From assembly GCF_009720525.1 (NCBI RefSeq), contig NZ_CP043930.1:1550001-1614000 (forward strand): 64,000 bases of DNA. The letters run 5' to 3'. This DNA is from Gimesia benthica. GTDB lineage: Bacteria > Planctomycetota > Planctomycetia > Planctomycetales > Planctomycetaceae. Position 1 is the stretch's first letter, and each line of letters starts with the position of its first letter. The notes beneath the pieces are model-generated. The model saw nothing but the letters and a program-made list of their open reading frames with translations. It was not told where the DNA came from and did no database searches. Positions 50,943 through 60,122 of this stretch are shown in pieces. A program made the translations under genes and the position numbers.

Positions 50943-51307
50943 TCAGTTTTCGTCTGACTCTGTCGGGATGTACTTGTTATACAGCTCCGCGTAGTCTTCG
51001 CGGACCGGGCTGAATACATCCAGGACTACCGCAGGCCCATCGACGGCAACCGCCTGATGCGGAGTGTTGGGGGAATAATGAACATCGCCCCTGCTTCGAC
51101 AGTTCGCACTTCGTCCCCCATCGTCAGTTCCAGCCGGCCTTTGAGGAGCATTCCGCCCTGCTCGTGTGGATGATGGTGCATGGGCACAATGGCCCCTTCC
51201 TCCATTTCCAGGTAAGACAGCATCAGATTCTCCCCGAATGGGGTCCGCATTTTACAGCCAGGCAGGACTTCCAGGGGCTTGACGGAATCGATATCAATAA
51301 AGGGCAT
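50943..51307 (-). pseudogene. cupin-domain protein with one-base frameshift
   Basis: A small single-domain cupin. The start MPFIDIDSVKPLEV has AAGGAG ten nt upstream. The beta-barrel metal motif is intact: 'MHHHPHEQGGMLLKGRLEL' (~residues 45-63). As written, the frame ends after 'FIIPPTLRIRRLPSMGLR'; adding one base to the G5 run at 51069-51073 (C run on the coding strand) gives 'FIIPPNTPHQAVAVDGPAVVLDVFSPVREDY', the expected second cupin motif with its His, and a stop at 50943. The span of 365 nt plus one is exactly 122 codons. As for the DUF1501 gene at 7 kb, a homopolymer miscall is likely; if real, the protein lacks the last metal ligand. Confidence 0.85.
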
Positions 51308-51481
51308 TATTTCGGAACTCCTTTGCATCAGAGTGGTTTCCGCCTCACGATGATGGCAGTCACTTCAAGTTAAAGAAATGATCTGAGAATTGATAGTCTG
51401 ACGAACCTGCGAACCGAAACCGCTGTCAGAACTGAATGTACATTCCGCCCCCTGCTCTCTTCCCGAGGACCAGTTGATTCC

Positions 51482-52105
51482 ATGTATGTCCCAGCCGCTT
51501 TTGCCGAAACCGACGTCAGCCGACTGCCCCCGTTCATCGAGCAACACAGCTTTGCCACACTGGTGAGCAATCAGGGAGAGGAGCCGTTTGCTTCCCACCT
51601 GCCTTTACTTTTGCAGCATGGGGTGGGACAGAATGGGTGCCTGCTGGGGCACTTTGCCCGAGCGAATCCGCAAGCGGAGACTCCAGACAATCAGAATGTG
51701 CTGGCTATCTTTCATGGTCCGCACGCTTACATCTCACCCACCTGGTATGCCTCACAAAATACAGTCCCCACCTGGAACTATCAGGCGGTGCATGTATACG
51801 GTCAGTATTCCCGGATCACTGATGACGCGGAGTTGAAAGCGATCATCGCAGAAACCGTGCGGTTTTATGAAGCCTCGCAGCCTGTGCCCTGGTCAATGCA
51901 GACTCCGGAAGCCGAGTTCACCGAGGGACTGCTCAAGGGAATCGTCGGCTTTCGGATTGAGATCGAACGCATCGAAGGGAAATTCAAACTGAGCCAGAAC
52001 CATCCCGAAGAGCGGCGGAAGAAAGTGATCGATGCCTTAAAAAAACAGAGCAGCGACGACGCTCAGGCCATCGCTGCTCTGATGGAAGCAGATCTTCCCG
52101 CTTAG
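51482..52105 (+). CDS. PaiB-like FMN-binding protein
   Basis: A 207-residue member of the PaiB/FMN-binding negative transcriptional regulator family. It contains the split-barrel flavin-binding sequence '[23 protein letters not shown]', '[10 protein letters not shown]' and '[24 protein letters not shown]', close to the family consensus. In Bacillus, PaiB affects sporulation and degradative enzyme genes; in most bacteria the role is unknown and a flavin reductase-type activity is possible. It overlaps the convergent RNase Y gene by 4 nt at the 3' ends. Confidence 0.9.
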   Translation: MYVPAAFAETDVSRLPPFIEQHSFATLVSNQGEEPFASHLPLLLQHGVGQNGCLLGHFARANPQAETPDNQNVLAIFHGPHAYISPTWYASQNTVPTWNYQAVHVYGQYSRITDDAELKAIIAETVRFYEASQPVPWSMQTPEAEFTEGLLKGIVGFRIEIERIEGKFKLSQNHPEERRKKVIDALKKQSSDDAQAIAALMEADLPA

Positions 52106-53649
52106 CGGGCGTATTCGACCGTGCGTGCCTCGCGCATCACGGTCACCCGGATTTCGCCCGGGTAGGTCAGGGTTTCTTCAATCGCCTTGGCGATGTCTTT
52201 GCACATCTTGGCTGCTTCGCGGTCGTTGACCTGATCGGAATCGACGATCACGCGAACTTCACGACCGGCCTGAATCGCATAGGTATGATCGACACCCGGG
52301 AAGCCGCAAACCAGCGTTTCCAGTTCTTCGAGGCGACGCACATATTTTTCCAGCGTATCGCGGCGGGCACCAGGACGCGAAGCAGAACAGGCGTCCGCTG
52401 CAGCAACCAGAACCGTGTAGATGTAATCGGGGCGGATGTCGTCGTGATGACCGGCGGCGGCATGCACGACTTCCTGACATTCGCCGTACCGCTTCAGCAA
52501 TTGGGCACCGACAGCAGGGTGGCCCCCTTCCATTTCGTGGTCGGCTGCTTTACCGATGTCATGGAACAGACCACAGCGACGGGCAAGTGTCCCGTCCAGG
52601 CCGAGCTGTTCTGCCATGATGCCGGTCAGAGCGGAAACTTCGATTGAGTGCCGCAATACATTCTGACTGTAACTGGTGCGGAAATGCAGACGGCCCAGCA
52701 GGTCGATCAGCTTGGGATGCACCCCGGAAATATTGACTTCCTGACAGGCATTCTGCCCCATGGTCTGGATGTATTCTTCGAGTTCCTTCTGCGTCTCTTC
52801 GACGACTTCCTCGATGCGGGCCGGATGAATGCGCCCGTCGTTGACGAGTTTCTGCAGGGACATTTTACCGATCTGCCGACGCACGTTATCGAAGGCCGAG
52901 ACGACAACCACTCCGGGTGTGTCGTCTACGATCACATCGACGCCGGTCGCTTTTTCGAAGGCGCGGATGTTACGACCTTCCCGACCGATGATCCGCCCTT
53001 TCATTTCTTCTTCGGGCAGTTCCACGGTGGAGACGGTGGTTTCAGCCACGTGTCCGGAGGCGAACCGTTGGACGGCCATGCCGATGGTTTCGCGGGCCAG
53101 CTTATCACAAGACTGCTTCAGTTCGTTCTGATACTTCAGGATCAGGGCACCGGTCTCACTCTTGAGATCGTTTTCCAGCCGGTCGAGCAGCATCTGGGAT
53201 GCGGTTTCGCGATCCAGGCCACTGATTTTGAACAGCTCTTCCTGCTGCTTCTTCAGAGCCCGCTCCAGTTCCTGTTCGCGGGCTTCGACCGCTTTGGTGC
53301 GGGAGGCCAGCTTGGACTGGGTGGCCTGAATCATGGATTCCTTTTTGAGGAAATCGGCCTGCTGATCTTCGAGCGCGTTCTCACGCTTGCTGAGCTTTTT
53401 CTCAACGGACCAGAGCTCTTCGCGCTGCTTGTTGACTTCTTCTTCCAGAGATTCGCGGCGTTTGAGCAGCTCTTCTTTGGCTTCCAGCTTCTGGCTTTTG
53501 AGCAGGTTTTCGGCATCGAGTTCGGCCTGTTTCAGGATCTGCTGATAAGACTGATAGGCAGATCCACGGCGAATCCGGTCAATGAAATAACCGATGAAGG
53601 CCCCGACAATGAGCGCCAGAGTAGCTCCAATAGCGACTTCTGTTAACAT
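52102..53649 (-). CDS. rny: ribonuclease Y
   Basis: A 515-residue membrane-anchored endoribonuclease that starts mRNA decay. Order: an N-terminal membrane helix (~3-22, '[19 protein letters not shown]'), a long charged coiled coil (~30-190), a KH RNA-binding domain (~205-270, with the GxxG loop in '[13 protein letters not shown]'), an HD domain (~330-425, '[11 protein letters not shown]' and '[17 protein letters not shown]' for the metal site) and a C-terminal part ending in '[14 protein letters not shown]'-like sequence. Length and order match bacterial RNase Y. It is monocistronic and ends tail-to-tail with the PaiB-like gene. Confidence 0.97.
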   Translation of the reverse strand: MLTEVAIGATLALIVGAFIGYFIDRIRRGSAYQSYQQILKQAELDAENLLKSQKLEAKEELLKRRESLEEEVNKQREELWSVEKKLSKRENALEDQQADFLKKESMIQATQSKLASRTKAVEAREQELERALKKQQEELFKISGLDRETASQMLLDRLENDLKSETGALILKYQNELKQSCDKLARETIGMAVQRFASGHVAETTVSTVELPEEEMKGRIIGREGRNIRAFEKATGVDVIVDDTPGVVVVSAFDNVRRQIGKMSLQKLVNDGRIHPARIEEVVEETQKELEEYIQTMGQNACQEVNISGVHPKLIDLLGRLHFRTSYSQNVLRHSIEVSALTGIMAEQLGLDGTLARRCGLFHDIGKAADHEMEGGHPAVGAQLLKRYGECQEVVHAAAGHHDDIRPDYIYTVLVAAADACSASRPGARRDTLEKYVRRLEELETLVCGFPGVDHTYAIQAGREVRVIVDSDQVNDREAAKMCKDIAKAIEETLTYPGEIRVTVMREARTVEYAR

Positions 53650-53951
53650 ATTCCAGGTGCTTCCTATGCGCCTTTGGTGAAAAGTCCCTTTCCTGCAGAA
53701 TGCTATTTGGCGTTAACATACAACAGAGACAATACCGTACAAATCCTCAATCTCCAGTCCTGGAGATCAGGCCGGAAGTGTACGATGCAGGTTGTCAGGA
53801 ATTTCTCAGAATGACAGGAGCGTCCGGGAGTTTCTGATCGATCTAAAGATGTCTGAATAAAGATATGAAATTCAAATAACAGCTTTAACTCAGCAGTAGT
53901 CTGGAACTTGGTGAATTTGAACAACAAACAGATGGCCCGTGCAGGTGCCTG
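53650..53951. other. gene-free stretch upstream of rny
   Basis: About 300 bp that must carry the rny promoter, on the minus strand, and the 3' end of the small gene at 53952. It is AT-rich in its right half. I see no RNA gene, repeat or strong hairpin here. Confidence 0.4.
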
Positions 53952-54209
53952 CTAACGCCGTCGAAAGTATCTCCGGTCTGTGCGCACCGGGACGGGTACC
54001 TTCGACCGTAATTCGATCCCCAGATAAGACAGAATTTGACGCACCCACTCCTGCTGCCCCGTCAGTTGAGTCTGAACATGTGCAGGGGAAGAGCTTTCTT
54101 CCGTCCAGGAAGAGGATTTCCGTGAACGAATCAGCGTCGGCAATCGTTTCGCCACTTTTGTGAACAGAACATAAATTGCAAGGATTGTCTCATTGAGAAT
54201 GCCAAACAT
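53952..54209 (-). CDS. small hypothetical protein, 85 residues
   Basis: A short unrecognised gene. In its favour is a GGAG Shine-Dalgarno 8 nt before the ATG. The N-terminal ~27 residues (MFGILNETILAIYVLFTKVA) could be a membrane-associating helix; the rest is Ser/Gln-rich and ends in a strongly basic tail (RTDRRYFRRR). It lies between rny and tilS without an operon partner. Codon use is not distinctive enough to settle the matter, so it may be a chance frame. Confidence 0.42.
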   Translation of the reverse strand: MFGILNETILAIYVLFTKVAKRLPTLIRSRKSSSWTEESSSPAHVQTQLTGQQEWVRQILSYLGIELRSKVPVPVRTDRRYFRRR

Positions 54210-54633
54210 TGTTGATTCTCCAATTCAACTGTACCTGATACTACTTTAGAAACTCGTACTGCACAGAGATTGTTTTGACACAGCAGCTGAAGCTCAGTTT
54301 CCGTGTCGTAAACAGTTCTGTGACAATGCTCCCGATCAAGCCAGGAAATGCCGAAAGGAAACTTAAAAATAAAATACAATGAAACTATTATGAAAAGCTC
54401 ACTCCAGAACATCCAGAAAAAAACGGGAAACATCAGCCGATTCCCAAAGTTCGTTCCTTTTGGAATCGAAGAGATGAATCTGTCTGTAACTCGAATGACA
54501 GAGGAAACTTCTCGCAAATTTCCCAATTCATGGTAACAAGAGATTTCCGGATGCGATAGTATATTGCGAGAAATATTGGTTCAATTTCCCATCTCGCTCT
54601 CATGCGTCAGATCTGCCTGCGTGTCTCCCGTCA
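54210..54633. other. AT-rich region upstream of tilS
   Basis: 424 bp, clearly more AT-rich than the surrounding genes, especially 54350-54420. It contains two overlapping open frames on opposite strands (54348-54536 plus, 54131-54526 minus) with no family resemblance and no good ribosome-binding site. It presumably carries the promoters of tilS and of the small minus-strand gene. Confidence 0.4.
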
Positions 54634-54654
54634 GTGAAAGAAACGATTGCCCTT

Positions 54655-55728
54655 ATGAATGAGTTTGTCTCAGCAGTGAATCGCGGCTGGCGCGCCTGCG
54701 AGCAGCGGATTGCAGCCGAGCAAACGCATATACCAGACAAGAGTCCACCTGCAACACAAGCCGAGAGAACCCTGGTTGCGGTCTCAGGTGGTGCAGACAG
54801 CGTCGCGTTGCTGCGCGCCCTGATGGAACTGGTCTCAGCGACAGAGCACGACTGCCGCCCCGGTTCTCTGGTCGTAGCCCACCTGAATCACGGCCTGCGG
54901 GGCGCAGATTCCGACGCGGACGCAGACTGGCTGACCGAGACCTGCCGGGCATTGAATCTGCCTCTCGTATTGGAAAAACAGGAACTGGCACCGCAACAGA
55001 CGGGACCCTCGACGGGCCTGGAAGAACTGAGTCGGTCCGCCCGCTATGAATTTCTGATCCGGACTGCGAACGCAGAACACTGCACGCGGATTGCGGTCGC
55101 GCACACGCGCGACGATCAGGCGGAAACCGTGTTGCATCACATCATCCGCGGCACTGGAATCTCCGGCCTGAAAGGCATCCCCCGTGTTCGTTTACTGGCG
55201 GAAAACCTCTATCTCGTACGTCCCTTGCTGGATCTCGGTCGTGAAGACGTCGTGCGATATCTGCAGGAGTGCGGCCAGGAATTTCGCACCGATGCGTCGA
55301 ACACAGATCTGCGTTTTACCCGTAATCGCATTCGTCATCAGTTACTCCCCTACCTGAAAACAGAGTTCAATCCCGCTGTCGTGCAGGCCTTACAACGGCT
55401 CTCGCAACAGGCGGAAGAAGTCACTGAAGTGATTTCGGCAGATGTGACACAGATTCTAAATCGTGCGACCCTCGATCGGAACCGGGAGACCTGGCGGCTG
55501 GACTGTGATCAACTGTTCGATACTCCCGATTATCTGGTCAAACAGTGCTTTCTCAAGATCTGGCAGGAGATGCACTGGTCGCGGAAGCGGATGGGCTTCG
55601 ATCACTGGCAGCGACTGCTCGAACTGACGCGGGAGGGCCAGAAAATTCACCTGCCCGACCAGATTGAAGCGGAACGGCGGGAACGCCTGCTGATTTTACG
55701 CAGGCTGCCTGACCGCACGGAGACTTAA
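54655..55728 (+). CDS. tilS: tRNA(Ile)-lysidine synthase
   Basis: A 357-residue PP-loop ATPase that converts C34 of tRNA-Ile(CAU) to lysidine, an essential decoding function. The P-loop-like 'VAVSGGADSVALLRAL' is near residue 45, followed by 'AHLNHGLRGADSDADADW', 'ARYEFLIRTA' and 'AHTRDDQAETVLHHIIRGTG', all core TilS_N motifs, and 'RNRIRHQLLPYL'. The C-terminal specificity domain is short. The start is the ATG at 54655; a GTG 21 nt upstream is an alternative. No hpt or ftsH, the common neighbours in other phyla, is adjacent. Confidence 0.94.
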   Translation: MNEFVSAVNRGWRACEQRIAAEQTHIPDKSPPATQAERTLVAVSGGADSVALLRALMELVSATEHDCRPGSLVVAHLNHGLRGADSDADADWLTETCRALNLPLVLEKQELAPQQTGPSTGLEELSRSARYEFLIRTANAEHCTRIAVAHTRDDQAETVLHHIIRGTGISGLKGIPRVRLLAENLYLVRPLLDLGREDVVRYLQECGQEFRTDASNTDLRFTRNRIRHQLLPYLKTEFNPAVVQALQRLSQQAEEVTEVISADVTQILNRATLDRNRETWRLDCDQLFDTPDYLVKQCFLKIWQEMHWSRKRMGFDHWQRLLELTREGQKIHLPDQIEAERRERLLILRRLPDRTET

Positions 55729-55732
55729 GATT

Positions 55733-55804
55733 CAGGAATCTGACAAACATTCGCATTCCTGCATACGTCAGGAATCTGACAAACATTCGCATTCCTGCAT
55801 ACGT
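55733..55804. repeat. tandem duplication of a 36-bp hairpin unit
   Basis: Two perfect, contiguous 36-bp copies (55733-55768 and 55769-55804) lie four bases after the tilS stop. Each unit contains the inverted repeat CAGGAAT-N15-ATTCCTG, so it can fold into a 7-bp hairpin or the two copies can pair with each other. No T run follows. It could be a duplicated terminator-like element or a small variable tandem repeat; with only two units and no spacer it is not a CRISPR array. Confidence 0.85.
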
Positions 55805-56047
55805 ATTGTGGAAATCTCAATCGGGGTTGGTTAGAATCTGGCGTTGCTGATCAACCTGCAACCAGCGTCCGCTCGAAACATTGCCTTTCCGGCAGCCGGT
55901 TGTGCTAAGTCGTCGTCGTGTGCTCAAGACCTTTCGAAGTATCCATTCCTGATCAGCATCTTCCAGTTTCGCTTTGAAACGTTTGATACTTGAACCACAC
56001 CTTGCACTTAATATTCTCGCCCTCAATCAAACAAAGAAGTCGCAACC

Positions 56048-57601
56048 ATGAACAATAACAAACCGCTGTTTATTGCGAGTTTTATGACTCTCATCGCCGC
56101 CGGCGTCGGATTCGCCATCCGCGGCGGGATCCTCGCAGACTGGGGTGCCCAGTACGGATTCACCAAGTTCGACCTGGGAACGATTACCGGAGGCGGCCTC
56201 GTCGGTTTCGGTGTCGTGATTCTGCTGGCCAGTCTGATCACCGACAATGTCGGCTACAAACCGATCCTGCTGCTGGCATTCATTCTGCATGTGCTGTCAG
56301 CCCTGGTCACCTTTGCTGCGACACCCATCTTCAACAGCATGGGTAAAGATGCGACCTACTGGTGTCTCTACATCGGGATGTTCATGTTTGCAGTGGCGAA
56401 CGGCTTGTGTGAAGCGGTCATCAATCCGCTGGTTGCGACACTTTATCCTCGACAGAAAACGCACTACCTCAACATTCTGCACGCCGGCTGGCCGGGCGGG
56501 CTGATTATCGGCGGGATCATCGCTACGATCTACACGAGCATCAAAGGCAATGTTGCCGGAATGCGATGGGAAATTCCAATGGCGGTCTTTCTCGTGCCGA
56601 CCCTGATCTACGGTTTCATCGTGATCAAGCAGAAGTTTCCGCAATCGGAAGCCAAGTCGGCTGGTGTCAGCTTTGGCCAGATGTTGATGACGTTTGCCAG
56701 CCCGCTGTTGTTGTTCCTGCTCCTGCTGCATGCCTGTGTCGGTTATGTAGAACTGGGTACGGACAGCTGGATTGCCAACATCACAGAGTCCATCGTTACG
56801 GGACAGGGACTGTATCTGTTCATCTACGCTTCAGCGATCATGTTCGTCCTGCGTTTCTTCGCCGGTCCGATTGTAGAAAAAATCAATCCGCTGGGTCTGC
56901 TCTTCATGAGTGCCTGCTTCGGTTCCATCGGTCTGTACATGATCGGTTCTTCACAGGGAGTCGTCTGGGTCTGGATCGCCGTGACTGTTTACGGCCTGGG
57001 TAAAACCTTCCTCTGGCCGACCATGCTGGGTGTGGTTGGCGAACTGTTCCCCAAAGGGGGCGCGATCACCATGGGCGCCATGGGAGGCATCGGTATGCTC
57101 TCAGCCGGTCTGTTGGGTGGCCCCGGCATCGGTTACAACCAGGATTACTATGCGACTGAAAAGCTCGAGGAAATTGCTCCTCAAACTTACGAACGCTATT
57201 CCGTTGCGGAAGCGAACGGCTTCCTGTTTCTCCCCAAGATTAAAGGTCTCGATGGTTCGAAGGTCAGTGTCTTGAACAATGATGGCCAGGATCTGGAGAA
57301 AAAAGTAGAACAGCTTGATAAAGAGGGAAAATCGGATGCATACATTTCCAACCTCAATACCTGGTGGCAGGGAGCGGAAGCGTTTGCCCCTGAAGATATC
57401 GGCCCGGTAGAAGAAGCCGGCATCTACGGAGGTCGGATGGCACTGAAGTGCACGGCCCTGGTTCCGCTGGTCATGGCCATTGGTTACCTGATTCTGGTGA
57501 TCTACTTCTACATGAAGGGTGGCTACAAGGCAGAAGTTCTGCACGGCGAAGAACCGGACGGCGAACACTACACCGGTGGTGTTGAAGGTCCCGTTGAGTA
57601 A
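56048..57601 (+). CDS. MFS transporter
   Basis: A 517-residue major facilitator superfamily transporter with twelve predicted membrane helices. The first loop motif is replaced by 'ADWGAQYGFTKFDLGTITGG'; conserved 'ANGLCEAVINPLVATLYPRQKTHYLNILHAGWPGG' (in parts) is typical of a planctomycete/verrucomicrobial MFS group related to sugar (FucP/NagP-like) permeases. A ~90-residue soluble insert (~365-455, acidic) separates helices 10/11 from the last one or two. Substrate unknown. The 5' untranslated region is long (~240 bp) and a strong terminator follows the stop. Confidence 0.9.
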   Translation: MNNNKPLFIASFMTLIAAGVGFAIRGGILADWGAQYGFTKFDLGTITGGGLVGFGVVILLASLITDNVGYKPILLLAFILHVLSALVTFAATPIFNSMGKDATYWCLYIGMFMFAVANGLCEAVINPLVATLYPRQKTHYLNILHAGWPGGLIIGGIIATIYTSIKGNVAGMRWEIPMAVFLVPTLIYGFIVIKQKFPQSEAKSAGVSFGQMLMTFASPLLLFLLLLHACVGYVELGTDSWIANITESIVTGQGLYLFIYASAIMFVLRFFAGPIVEKINPLGLLFMSACFGSIGLYMIGSSQGVVWVWIAVTVYGLGKTFLWPTMLGVVGELFPKGGAITMGAMGGIGMLSAGLLGGPGIGYNQDYYATEKLEEIAPQTYERYSVAEANGFLFLPKIKGLDGSKVSVLNNDGQDLEKKVEQLDKEGKSDAYISNLNTWWQGAEAFAPEDIGPVEEAGIYGGRMALKCTALVPLVMAIGYLILVIYFYMKGGYKAEVLHGEEPDGEHYTGGVEGPVE

Positions 57602-57629
57602 GGCTTGCCCGGTGTCTGTTGAAGTTCAC

Positions 57630-57665
57630 GAACGACCACTCATTAGGGGTGGTCGTTCTTTTTTT
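57630..57665 (+). terminator. rho-independent terminator after the MFS gene
   Basis: A perfect 10-bp stem (GAACGACCAC at 57630-57639, GTGGTCGTTC at 57649-57658) with a 9-nt loop, followed by seven T residues at 57659-57665. It starts 28 bp past the stop codon and is the cleanest intrinsic terminator in the window. It isolates the MFS gene from the threonine synthase gene downstream. Confidence 0.95.
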
Positions 57666-57885
57666 GGGTACCAGAAAGTTTCTCTCGGCAGGAACGTCGG
57701 AGTGGTACCAGACTTCATGCTTAGCCAGTGCTGTCAAGTGATCGCCAAAAAAACATTCAACAGTGCCGATGGGTTGACATTTTGACTGATAGCTGGATAA
57801 CAGAACTATAAATACGCGTATTCCCCGCCTTGAAATCTAATACATCGTCTTACCGATTCTTCTTTCAAATAGCAGGTACGTCCCC

Positions 57886-59115
57886 ATGCAAGACGCTTTC
57901 CCCGAGTCTCCCACGTTTGTCACCCACCTTGAATGTGGCATGGAGCATGATCACTACGAAGCCGACCAGTTACACGGCCTGTCCAAAGCGGGCAAGCCCC
58001 TGCTGGTGAAATACGATCTGGACGGCATCAAGCAGTCGGTCAGTAAGGCAGACCTGGCAGCCCGCCCCGCGACTCTCTGGCGGTATCGCGAATTTCTGCC
58101 GGTTCGCAAATCGGAAAACATCGTCAGCCTGGGCGAAATTCATACACCACTGATTCCCGTACCACGTCTGCAGGGAGGACAGGGTCAGGTCTGGATCAAA
58201 GATGAAGGTCGTCTGCCCACGGGTTCGTTCAAAGCCCGCGGTCTGTGCATGGCAGTCTCGATGGCCAAAGAACTGGGCGTCACCAAAGTCGCGATGCCCA
58301 CTAACGGGAATGCAGGTGCCGCACTGGCCGCCTATGGTACCCGGGCCGGCATGAAGTCTTACATCTTCTGTCCCGGTGATACTCCAGAAATCAATGTCCG
58401 TGAAATCGCCGCCCAGGGAGCGAACGTCTGGCGGGTAAATGGACTGATCAACGACTGCGGAAAAATTGTGGGTGAAGGGAAAGAGAAAGTCGGCTGGTTC
58501 GACTTCTCCACACTCAAAGAACCGTACCGCATCGAAGGTAAAAAAACGATGGGCCTGGAACTGGCCGATCAGATGGGTTGGGAAGTCCCCGATGTCATCT
58601 TCTACCCGACCGGCGGTGGTACCGGTTTGATCGGCATGTGGAAAGCCTTTAACGAACTCAAAGAGATGGGCTGGCTCACCGGTAAACTGCCTCGCATGGT
58701 GGCTGTCCAGGCATCCGGCTGTGCCCCGATGGTGAAAGCCTATGAAGCGGGTGAAGAACACGCCCCACTCTGGGAGAATGCCCATACAATCGCTGCAGGA
58801 ATCCGGGTTCCCATCGCCGTTGGTGACTTCCTGATTCTGCGTGCAGTCCGGGAAAGCAACGGGTTTGCGACTGCCGTCGATGATGACAAAATCTCGGCCG
58901 CCCTGGATGAATGTTCGCAGAAGGAAGGTTTCCTGATGTGTCCCGAAGGGGCCGCGACCTATGCCGCCTACAAACAGGAACTGGCATCGGGTCGTGTCAG
59001 CCCGGATGAGAGTGCAGTCCTGTTTAACTGTGCGACCGGATTGAAATACCCACTGCCTCCCGCAGACCAGTCAATCGATATCAACGAGCCCGTTGACTAC
59101 TCGATGTTTGACTAA
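57886..59115 (+). CDS. thrC: threonine synthase (PLP-dependent)
   Basis: A 409-residue fold-type II PLP enzyme. The Schiff-base Lys116 is in 'RLPTGSFKARG'; 'PTNGNAGAALAAYG' (~145) binds the phosphate-proximal side and 'YPTGGGTGLIGMWKAF' (~240) binds the PLP phosphate. An N-terminal 'THLECGMEHDHYEADQ' part carries Cys and His residues like the small zinc-less cap of class 2 threonine synthases. It would convert O-phosphohomoserine to threonine; related dehydratases and cysteate synthases are alternatives. It is followed 38 bp later by a 2-hydroxyacid dehydrogenase and then an MFS transporter, an arrangement that also fits a catabolic or specialised amino-acid pathway. Confidence 0.88.
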   Translation: MQDAFPESPTFVTHLECGMEHDHYEADQLHGLSKAGKPLLVKYDLDGIKQSVSKADLAARPATLWRYREFLPVRKSENIVSLGEIHTPLIPVPRLQGGQGQVWIKDEGRLPTGSFKARGLCMAVSMAKELGVTKVAMPTNGNAGAALAAYGTRAGMKSYIFCPGDTPEINVREIAAQGANVWRVNGLINDCGKIVGEGKEKVGWFDFSTLKEPYRIEGKKTMGLELADQMGWEVPDVIFYPTGGGTGLIGMWKAFNELKEMGWLTGKLPRMVAVQASGCAPMVKAYEAGEEHAPLWENAHTIAAGIRVPIAVGDFLILRAVRESNGFATAVDDDKISAALDECSQKEGFLMCPEGAATYAAYKQELASGRVSPDESAVLFNCATGLKYPLPPADQSIDINEPVDYSMFD

Positions 59116-59153
59116 TACCCACGCCACGAACTGAGAGCAGCAGGAAGTAAGCC

Positions 59154-60104
59154 ATGAGCAATGTGCTGGTGACCGAAAATATTCAAGGGGCATCCATGAA
59201 CGATCTGATGAAAGATCTGGATGTCGAGTTTGACGCCTACCTCTGGCAGAACGTCAATCTGCTGAAGCAGAAGCTTGCAGATGCCCAGGCACTGATTGTC
59301 AGGAATCAGACGAAAGTCAACCAGGAACTGATTGATGCAGCTCCCAACCTGAAAATCATTGCCCGCGCCGGTGCGGGTCTGGACAACGTCGATACCGCTT
59401 ACGCGAAAGAGAAAGGCATCGTCGTCAGTTACACGCCCGATGCGAACTCACTCTCTGTGGCAGAGTTGACGCTGGGACTGATGCTGGCCCTGCTCCGCAA
59501 GATTCCCGAAGCACGACAGGACACACTGACCGGCGGCTGGAACCGCATTAAATTCACCGGCACCGAATTGAATGGCAAAACACTGGGCCTGATTGGCATG
59601 GGACGGATCGGTACACTGACCGCAACCCGAGCCCGGGCCTTCGGTATGAACATCATCGCCGCCGACCCGTATCTTGCTGCCGACGCACCGCATTTGAAAG
59701 AGCTCAACGGCAAACTGGTTTCGCTGGATGATCTGCTGGCACAGGCAGATGTGATTACCTGTCACAGCCCGCTGACACCGGACACGCGCGGGATGCTGAC
59801 CTATCAGCATTTCAGCAAAATGAAACCGACGGCCTGTTTCATCAACACCTCGCGGGGAGAAGTCGTCGACGAACGGGGACTGACCCAGGCGTTGCTGGAA
59901 CATAAGCTGGCCGGTGCTGCCCTGGACGTGCGGGAAGTCGAACCTCCTCACCAGAGCGCCCTGAATCAACTGGAGAACGTGATCTTAACACCGCATATCG
60001 CCGCCTTTACCCTGGAAGCCCAGGAGCGGGTGGTAGACGCGGTCTGCGAAGACGTCCGACTCGTGCTGAGCGGCAAACCGGCCGTCAATGTTTTTCAATC
60101 TTAA
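59154..60104 (+). CDS. D-2-hydroxyacid dehydrogenase (phosphoglycerate dehydrogenase-like)
   Basis: A 316-residue NAD(P)-dependent dehydrogenase. AGGAAG lies just upstream of the start. The nucleotide-binding motif is 'GLIGMGRIGTLTATRARAFG' (~140-160); the catalytic triad is visible as Arg in 'INTSRGEVVDERGL', Glu in 'LDVREVEPPH' and His in 'VILTPHIAAFT'. It lacks the C-terminal ACT/regulatory domain of long SerA proteins. Substrate could be 3-phosphoglycerate, glycerate or another 2-ketoacid. It lies between the threonine synthase gene and an MFS transporter with short spacers, so it is likely co-transcribed with them. Confidence 0.92.
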   Translation: MSNVLVTENIQGASMNDLMKDLDVEFDAYLWQNVNLLKQKLADAQALIVRNQTKVNQELIDAAPNLKIIARAGAGLDNVDTAYAKEKGIVVSYTPDANSLSVAELTLGLMLALLRKIPEARQDTLTGGWNRIKFTGTELNGKTLGLIGMGRIGTLTATRARAFGMNIIAADPYLAADAPHLKELNGKLVSLDDLLAQADVITCHSPLTPDTRGMLTYQHFSKMKPTACFINTSRGEVVDERGLTQALLEHKLAGAALDVREVEPPHQSALNQLENVILTPHIAAFTLEAQERVVDAVCEDVRLVLSGKPAVNVFQS

Positions 60105-60122
60105 ACTGAGAGTACCAGCCTG

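Noticed and set aside
52648..53646. 332-codon plus-strand frame antisense to RNase Y
   Set aside because: Phe/Leu/Gly-rich product typical of the complement of a charged coiled-coil gene; RNase Y is certain on the other strand.
54348..54536. 62-codon plus-strand frame upstream of tilS
   Set aside because: Overlaps an equally featureless minus-strand frame; Lys/Asn/Thr-rich as expected of AT-rich non-coding DNA.
55733..55804. CRISPR-like repeat
   Set aside because: Two contiguous identical units with no spacer between them and no cas genes in the window.
55817..56026. 69-codon minus-strand frame between tilS and the MFS gene
   Set aside because: No clear ribosome-binding site or homology; it lies in the likely leader of the MFS gene.
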